Assembly: GCA_025667525.1 (NCBI GenBank)
Contig: CM046875.1
Location: 200,608,125 to 200,672,124, forward strand
DNA: 64,000 bases
Source: Glebionis coronaria
Taxonomy: Eukaryota > Streptophyta > Magnoliopsida > Asterales > Asteraceae
Direction of reading: 5' to 3'
A program made the position numbers and the translations under genes. The notes below the pieces were generated by a model. It was given only the letters and a program-made list of their open reading frames with translations. It did no database searches and was not told the origin of the DNA. How positions within the stretch are numbered: the stretch's first letter is position 1; each line of letters begins with the position of its first letter. Of the stretch, positions 58,046 to 64,000 are shown piece by piece.

Positions 58046-59850
58046 ATCATCACACACCGAGTCAACCAAATAACAATGTCTCTCCCCCACCTAGTCCAAT
58101 CAATATCCAAATTTCTCCTAGTCGACCAACATCTCAATCTTCTTTATCAACCTTACCGCCACAACCAACGATACGAGCAACCAGTTGTGTCCCATCAACC
58201 TCTCATACTTCATCTTTAAACATACCACTAACCACTCCTTTACGTACAACGCACACTCGAAGTACGTCTATTATTCTCCAAACAAAAAAATCAGTTTAAT
58301 CTTTTTTGTCACCACATCTCCATGTCCCATACCTCGCAATCCGAAAGATGCATTGTCCAACCCATATTAGGAAAGTTCCATGGTTGATGAGTATAATGCT
58401 CTTATAAAAAATGAGACATGGGAGCTTATACCCCATACTCCTTATATGAATGTTATTCGATGTATGTGGATTTTTAAGCATAAATTAAGATATGACGGTT
58501 CTCTTGAGAATTATAATGCTCGCTTAGTTGCTGATGGCAGGTCTCAACAGGTTGGCGTGGATTGTGATTAAACTTTTAGTCCTGTAATGGAACCCGCCAC
58601 TGTCCGTAGTGTTCTTCCTTTGGCTATTTTCAAACTATCGTCCATTCATAAGTTGGATGTTAAAAAATGCATTTTTGCATGACCCTCTTAATGAAACAGT
58701 CTACATGTATCAACCAATAGGGTTTCGTGATGCTAAGCACCCTGATTATGTTTTCTTGCTAAAAAATCTCTATATGTTCTCAAGCAAGTACATGGGGTTT
58801 GGTATCAACGTTTTGCGGATTTTGTTTCTACAATTGGTTTTATACATATCAAGTCTGATCATTCTTTGTCTGTCTATATTAATGGAAGCGACTTATCTTA
58901 TCTCCTATTATATGTTGATGACATATTCCTCACCACATCATCAAATAAACCTCGTCACTCCATTACTGGTCTTTTGGCTAAAGAATTTGCGCTGAAAGAT
59001 CTCGGGCCATTGAGTTATTTTTTTAGGAATTTCAGTCATCCGTTACCAGCATGGGCTATTTCTTTGTCAATCTAACTACTCTCACGATATAATAGAGCTT
59101 TCAGGCATGTCCTTATGTAGGCCATCTCCTACACCTATTGATATTAAGCCTAAACTAAGTGCTACTTCAAGTGAGCCTTATTCTGATCCAACCTATTATC
59201 GACGTCTTGCTGGAGCCTTGCAATACCTTACCTTCACTCATCTTGATATCTCTTGTTTAATTCAACAAATTTGTCTCTATATGCATGATCCTCATGAGTA
59301 ACATATGACAGCTCTCAAGCGCATCTTGCGCTACATTCAGGGTACTTTACACTATGGTTTACATCTTTATAAATCTCAGGTCTCTACATTGGTTTCATAT
59401 ACTGACTGATTAGGTGGGTGTCTCGATACTAGATGTTCTACCTCCGTGTATTGTGTTTATCTTGATGATAACTTGATCTCTTGGGAATCTAAAAGACAAC
59501 CTACACTTTCTTGCTCAAGTCCTGAAGCCGAATATCGAGGAGTTGCAAATGTTGTTTCTAAATCATGATGGCTTTGCAACCTTCTTCTTGAACTTCGATG
59601 TCCTATGTAGAAAGCAACTCTTGTGTATTGTGATAATGTTAGTGTTATTTTTCTCTTTGGAAACCCAATAGAACATCAACGTACCAAACGTATAAAGATC
59701 GACATTCATTTTTTGCGCGAAAAGGTAGCATGCGGTGAAGTTCGAGTATTACATGTTTCATCTCGCTATCAAATTGCCGATATGTTTACCAAAGTTCTTC
59801 CGCATATCTTGTTCGATGATTTTTGAGACAGTCTCAGCGTTTGTCGTTCT
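58046..59850 (+). pseudogene. Ty1/copia (Ale/Retrofit-like) pol: RT and RNase H, decayed
   Basis: After a Ser/Pro/Thr-rich linker (58060-58300) the RT is readable over several frames: YNALIKNETWELIP (58390), LVADGRSQQVGVD, KNAFLHDPLNETVYM (about 58660), FRDAKHPDY, and the catalytic LLYVDDIFLTT (about 58905). RNase H follows with YTD (about 59400), ISWESKRQPTLSCSSPEAEYR (about 59480), VYCDN (about 59625) and a C-terminal QIADMFTKVLP (about 59770). Stops and frameshifts occur near 58300, 58570, 58640, 59075, 59300 and 59410. Integrase and gag are missing; the 5' side is cut by the Athila-like LTR tail. Ale-type assignment rests on the HxxLNETVYM-QP-GF wording. Confidence 0.8.
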
Positions 59851-59869
59851 CTTGTTTCGACTACGGAGG

Positions 59870-60000
59870 TATATTAGCATATAATGTACATTATTAGCAT
59901 ATTGTGTAAATCGTATATGTAGAAGGTCACGTATCCCGTCTCCTAGTTTGTTAGAATTTATATGTAATCTGTGTATATAAAGGGCAAGGTTATACATACC
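59870..60000 (+). repeat. Start of the copia element 3' LTR
   Basis: After ACGGAGG (possible PPT) the sequence TATTAGCATATAATG begins, probably the decayed TGTTAGC LTR start. A TATA box GTATATAAAG is at 59973-59982. The end is not identifiable. Confidence 0.5.
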
Positions 60001-60308
60001 CCCCCTAAAACCATATACATGCCCCCTGAATTTTGAATTTTTTTTATTTTTTTTTATTTTTATAATTTTGGTTTTGTTATAAAACTGTGAAACAGAAAAT
60101 ACGGAATGAAAAAAATAAAGTTTAACAGGTTAAAACTGTTAAACTGACAAAAATACGGAATAAAAACAGATAAAAACACTGTCCAGAAAATGACAAGGGG
60201 ACAAAAAGTACACAAATAGTGTACATTTTTGTCCTTTTTAGTGGGCCAAAGTGGTATATATAGTAGAACCCGTATATAAATGACCCATAGCTCTTATGTT
60301 TGATAATT

Positions 60309-61103
60309 GGAGAATTTCATATATGTCCTTCTTTTGACACAAAATTTCATATATATCCAATTTCACTTAAAAATTTCATATATATCCCTTCTTTTGACAC
60401 AAAATTTCATATATATCCAACCTCACTTTAAAATTTCATATATATCCAATTTTAAACATAGAGTTTCATATATGTCAAATTTTTTACTTGAAATTTCATA
60501 GATGTCCAAATACTTAATTTATATATACTTAAAAACATAAAACACATATTGAATATTATTTAAACCTAAAATAACTATTATACATTTATTTCTTTTTCTT
60601 ATACTTACGTATATATTCATATATTTTTATATAAACAATGTCTCAAATTATTATACGCACACACATTAATGCAAAACATATTTTATCAAAGTATTTAAGA
60701 ATAAAAAAGAAAGTAGTGTCACAACTTGATAAGAATACTCATTGTTGCCTTATTATCTTATTGCAAGGTTAGTTAGGTTTATTTTTTTATGGAAATTTAA
60801 TGATTTGTCATTGTTTTGGTGATTAGATGTGCATATTATTAGGTAGGAAAACATATATATAATGGTTATTTTAGGTTTAAATGATAATTAATATGTATTT
60901 TGAGGTTTTAATTATATATAAATTAGGTATTTGGACATATATGAAATTTCAAGTTTTAAATCGGATATATATGAAATTTTTAAGTAGAATTAGATATATA
61001 TGAAATTTTGCATTAAAGGGAGGGATATATATGAAATTTGTAAGTAAGATTGGATATATATGAAATTTAGTATCAAAAGAGGGATATATATGATATTTTT
61101 CCC
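60309..61103. mobile_element. Mutator-type foldback MITE with iterated arms
   Basis: The element is flanked by the 9-bp direct repeat TTGATAATT (60300-60308 and 61104-61112), the duplication length of Mutator-like elements. The ends are GGAGAATTTCATATATG and, as reverse complement on the right, GGGAAAAATATCATATATAT. The two ~285-bp arms (60309-60592 and about 60850-61103) are inverted copies. The outer part of each arm consists of seven or so ~25-40-bp units with the core AAATTTCATATATATCC. No ORF of note; a transposase must come from elsewhere. Confidence 0.85.
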
Positions 61104-61112
61104 TTGATAATT

Positions 61113-61943
61113 TTACTAACATATCAACAACAAATACACTACATGAACAAAAACCCCGTTTATAACATAAGGATGATAGAAGAACCAGAATCTAAAACCT
61201 CGTTAGGTCTAGTTCTTAGTTTCCATTGCCCCTCACTTTCGTTCGAGGTTATTTTGGATTGGTTCTGACCAGTTCTAAGACCACACTCATCTATAGATTT
61301 ACATGTCAATAGTATACTATTTTTGGTTCGAAAAGTAAAGTCTCAATTTTCATTTAGTTTTGTCCCAAAGTAATAGTTTTCTTCTCTTAATCGACCAAAA
61401 GAGATTGTGGTAAGTGTAGTAATTGGTTAAAGAAAGCGATCACATTTTACTTAAACTATGTGCATTTGTTTGTGAAAAATATCTATTTTCTTATGGTGAG
61501 TTTATCCTAGTGGATGCGATGTGGATGGTTGAAATGTGTCGAAAATTTCTTGGCTTGAAGATGCTCCACTACGTACAAATTAGGTACACCCCCATTCTAT
61601 TTTTTTTTTCATTTTCTAGGAATACTTGTTTCCGAAAACACCAAAACATAACACACCATAAACATCATTTGTGCTAAATATTAGGTAGCATGCAATTTTC
61701 CAAGTATTTTTTTTCTTTATTTCGATCAACATATACGTCAAAATACGATGACTCAAAATATCAGACATAAATTACAATTCATTCATTATAGCAAAATAAT
61801 ACATTCTATGGTACCAACATGTTTTTCATCGTTCTCTTAAATAGAGCCTCGTCTTTCTGTGTTGTTAAATTTTTTATTTAAAATAATTGATATTTGAAAA
61901 ATTGCAAGAGGTTGAAATTTGACAATAGGAAGTAAAGTTGACT
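61113..61943. other. Upstream region of the protease gene, nothing recognised
   Basis: AT-rich sequence with no repeat or domain I recognise. An 84-codon ORF at 61423-61677 lacks recognisable features and is probably chance. Confidence 0.4.
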
Positions 61944-61952
61944 ATAAATAAT
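61944..61952 (+). promoter_or_regulatory. TATA box of the aspartic protease gene
   Basis: TATAAATAA lies about 45-50 bp upstream of the ATG at 61995, implying a short 5' leader. Confidence 0.6.
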
Positions 61953-61994
61953 GGAGTGTGAGAGAGTAAGAGACACAATATTGAGAAGACAAAA

Positions 61995-62169
61995 ATGGCC
62001 GCACCATCCAAGTTTCTCATTTTCTTTCTTTCATGTTTTCTCTTGTCCTATTTTGTTATTGCTAGGAAAGAGCTTGCTTTGGAAACTACTGAAGAAGAAG
62101 AAAACCATTATCATACCCTTAAGCTAAGCTCCTTACTTCCATCATCTACTTGTAATCCATCCGCTAGAG
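61995..62169 (+). CDS. First exon of a secreted aspartic protease (At5g10770-like), partial gene
   Basis: The exon encodes MAAPSKFLIFFLSCFLLSYFVIA, a clear signal peptide with likely cleavage before RKE. An acidic stretch (TTEEEEN) and KLSSLLPSSTCNPSARG follow. SSLLPS-x-C-x-PS followed by G is the propeptide opening I associate with nepenthesin/CND41-type aspartyl proteases such as At5g10770, where the first intron falls soon after. A donor AGAG|GTTCGT at 62169/62170 ends the exon; reading on meets a stop at 62189. The protease domain must lie beyond the window. Products of this family act in the secretory pathway, apoplast or plastid. Identification rests on a short N-terminus, so it is tentative; any secreted protein with this opening is possible. 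Confidence 0.55.
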
Positions 62170-64000
62170 GTTCGTATATATTCCCTTAATTACAAACTCT
62201 AATCCCTCTATACAACGCACATACGCACAAACGTGACACGACATATATACATGTATATGTGTACGTATATATACTAGTGCATGTATCACATATATGTGTC
62301 ATGTGTTAGCCTACTTAATTAGTAGTTTGTGATAAGCTCATCCCAAGACAAGTAAACTAAACAAACACGTAAATACTTTTACGAGTCGCAGTGAGTCTGA
62401 TATTCATAAAAATGACAAAAATTACCAACTGGGTAGACAACCATAGTCAGTAGAAGCATACAATATAATCAATTGTCGTGAAATAATATATGTTAGTATT
62501 AGTTTTGCTTCTAACCATTCTTATTTGATTATGCAAATTACAATAGTACTCGTGTTACATCGTTTGGTAGAAGACCAATTTATTATACTACTACCTCCGT
62601 CCCATATTAATAGTCCATATTACTATTTTGGAACGTTCCAAATTAATAGTTCAGTCCAAAAATAGATAAGAAATATAGATTAAGTTTACTATATTACCCT
62701 CACTTGAGGGTATTGTTACAAACAATAAAGAAGTTGTAAATTAAATGGTTAAGGACAAAATTGTCATTGTGTAAAAAGTAAGAGAGAGAAAGCTGAAAAA
62801 ATGATGTTTTTTATTAATATGCGTGTTTTTGGTCGATGGACTATTAATATGGGACGGAGGGAGTAATAATTACTGTACTAATTTGTTTTTACGCAAGCTT
62901 GGTAATATATAGCTATTGGTACTTGAAAGAAATTGTAACGATCGCTACATTAATCCTATGAGTTCCAGAAACTTGGACCGCAGAAAAACGATTACAGGCT
63001 ATAAAGTTTGAGACGTATATGAAATAGCACCTAATTTTGAATGCTAGAATCATATCTGTCGACTGTCTCTATAACAATTATTAGGATATGCTGATAATTA
63101 TATTGTTCTTGCCAGAAAAGTTTCGGGGATATTAGTATGCATGTTTGATTGATAGATGAATATAGTTTTTTGTTTAATTACATGGCCAATCAGTTGTTGT
63201 AATTGAAAACTATAATAAATGGGATTTTGATTATTTTTTTTATCCTGTAAGCATCTAACCATGATGTGTGAAGAGGAATCACATCCATCGTTTGACAACA
63301 TACAATATATATCATGTTATGAAATTTCAGGGTCCGTACCTAGTTTCTTTATACATGTACGTATTCACGCGGCAAAACCGCGTAAATACACCTTTAAAAA
63401 ACCTTTCTTAACTAAGATGAATTGAAATACAACTTTATCTGAGATGCTAGTCTTCTTCAAAATCACTTTCATGCAAGAAAATTGAGAAAAAAAAGAAGAG
63501 AATTGGACCCCAAGATAGGTAAGGCAACCAGTAGCTAGAAGCATAGTGTATTGGGAATTTGGGACCATAAGATGTCCACACAAAATTTTACAAATTCTTC
63601 GCCCACACACTTTAATTACCCACTAATCAATGTTATTATGCTATATTGTCTCATAGCAAAACATAGTTTCAAATCGGTTAACTAATTTAATTAATGTAAT
63701 TAGGTACTACGTCAACATTAAATGATCATACGTAATATTACTGTATTTTCTGCAGTTTAGTCACTCTACGATATTTTGTGATTGGGGTAATTAGAATAGC
63801 ATATGTAGTACTTTTTATTGGCTTTTCCGTGATTTCTTATCTAACAAAGATTAGGTAAAAATTACACTAGAAAGATGGTAACAATTAAAAGATAGAGGAC
63901 ATGGTCTAATTTGTTTAAAAAATCAATCAATGCAATTACAAAAAACCTCTTTTAGTCCTCTTTACAAATGAAATTAAACTCGATAATATATGATAATTTA
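62170..64000 (+). other. Probable first intron of the protease gene, open at window end
   Basis: From the donor at 62170 no second exon with protease motifs (DTGS, YGD, WxQC) can be read to 64000. The sequence is AT-rich and contains a Stowaway-like MITE at 62591-62863. ORFs at 63098-63610 are minus-strand and featureless. If the model is right the intron exceeds 1.8 kb. Confidence 0.45.
62591..62863. mobile_element. Stowaway-like MITE (Tc1/mariner type), 273 bp
   Basis: Terminal inverted repeats CTACCTCCGTCCCATATTAA and, on the right, ...TTAATATGGGACGGAGGGAG are flanked by TA on both sides (62589-62590 and 62864-62865). CTCCCTCCGTCCC is the classic Stowaway end. It is non-coding and inserted in the presumed first intron. 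Confidence 0.92.

Noticed and set aside
61423..61677. 84-codon ORF upstream of the protease gene
   Set aside because: No recognisable domain, signal or context; compatible with chance in AT-rich DNA.

Overview
This is a plant nuclear window, almost certainly a eudicot and probably Asteraceae. That judgement rests on the style of the Ty3/gypsy Tekay and Athila and Ty1/copia proteins as I remember them, with no database search. About 61 kb is a dense nest of LTR retrotransposons. Only the last ~2 kb looks like a host gene, the first exon of an aspartic protease.

Layout: (1) 1-6692, minus-strand Athila-like element cut by the window edge: LTR, PBS and stop-ridden gag-pol into integrase. (2) 6697-7808, 13.1-16.6 kb and 18387-19687 hold three copies (A, B, C) of a small non-autonomous family with ~293-bp LTRs starting TGTTAGCC. 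B (12731-16630) is complete with TSD GATCA and sits inside the LTR of an old minus-strand Tekay-like element (7809-12730 plus 16636-18386). (3) 19688-23359, a large Athila-like LTR. (4) 23360-31773 plus 43604-44830, a minus-strand Tekay-like derivative. It keeps a ~3.8-kb LTR, PBS, an accessory ORF, gag and the start of protease. Most of pol is missing, and in its place lies an antisense fragment of the gene for the second-largest subunit of RNA polymerases IV and V (NRPD2/NRPE2), partly amplified as ten 87-bp units. (5) 31774-43603, a very young, apparently intact Tekay-type chromovirus inserted in the LTR of (4): 2799-bp LTRs with about 4 differences, TSD GGTAA, a 1490-codon gag-pol frame and an extra 330-341-codon ORF upstream of gag. 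(6) 44880-49444, a minus-strand element with an Athila-ORF1-like pseudogene. (7) 49450-58045, Athila-like remnant, large LTR, PBS and a second LTR tail. (8) 58046-60000, decayed Ale/Retrofit-like copia pol. (9) 60309-61103, a Mutator-type foldback MITE with 9-bp TSD. (10) 61940-64000, promoter, exon 1 and first intron of the protease gene, the intron carrying a Stowaway-like MITE.

Order of events: the Tekay derivative (4) is older than the chromovirus (5), which splits its LTR. The old Tekay (2) split copy C and was then split by copy B.

Most interesting: element (4) carries, antisense to its own transcription, part of the polymerase that drives RNA-directed DNA methylation of transposons. 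Also notable: the chromovirus has splice signals that would expose either gag-pol or the accessory ORF, and the same accessory-ORF position and a shared motif recur in element (4). Several LTR families carry a perfect palindrome directly after the TATA box, and the small family encodes a conserved proline-rich peptide start inside its LTR.
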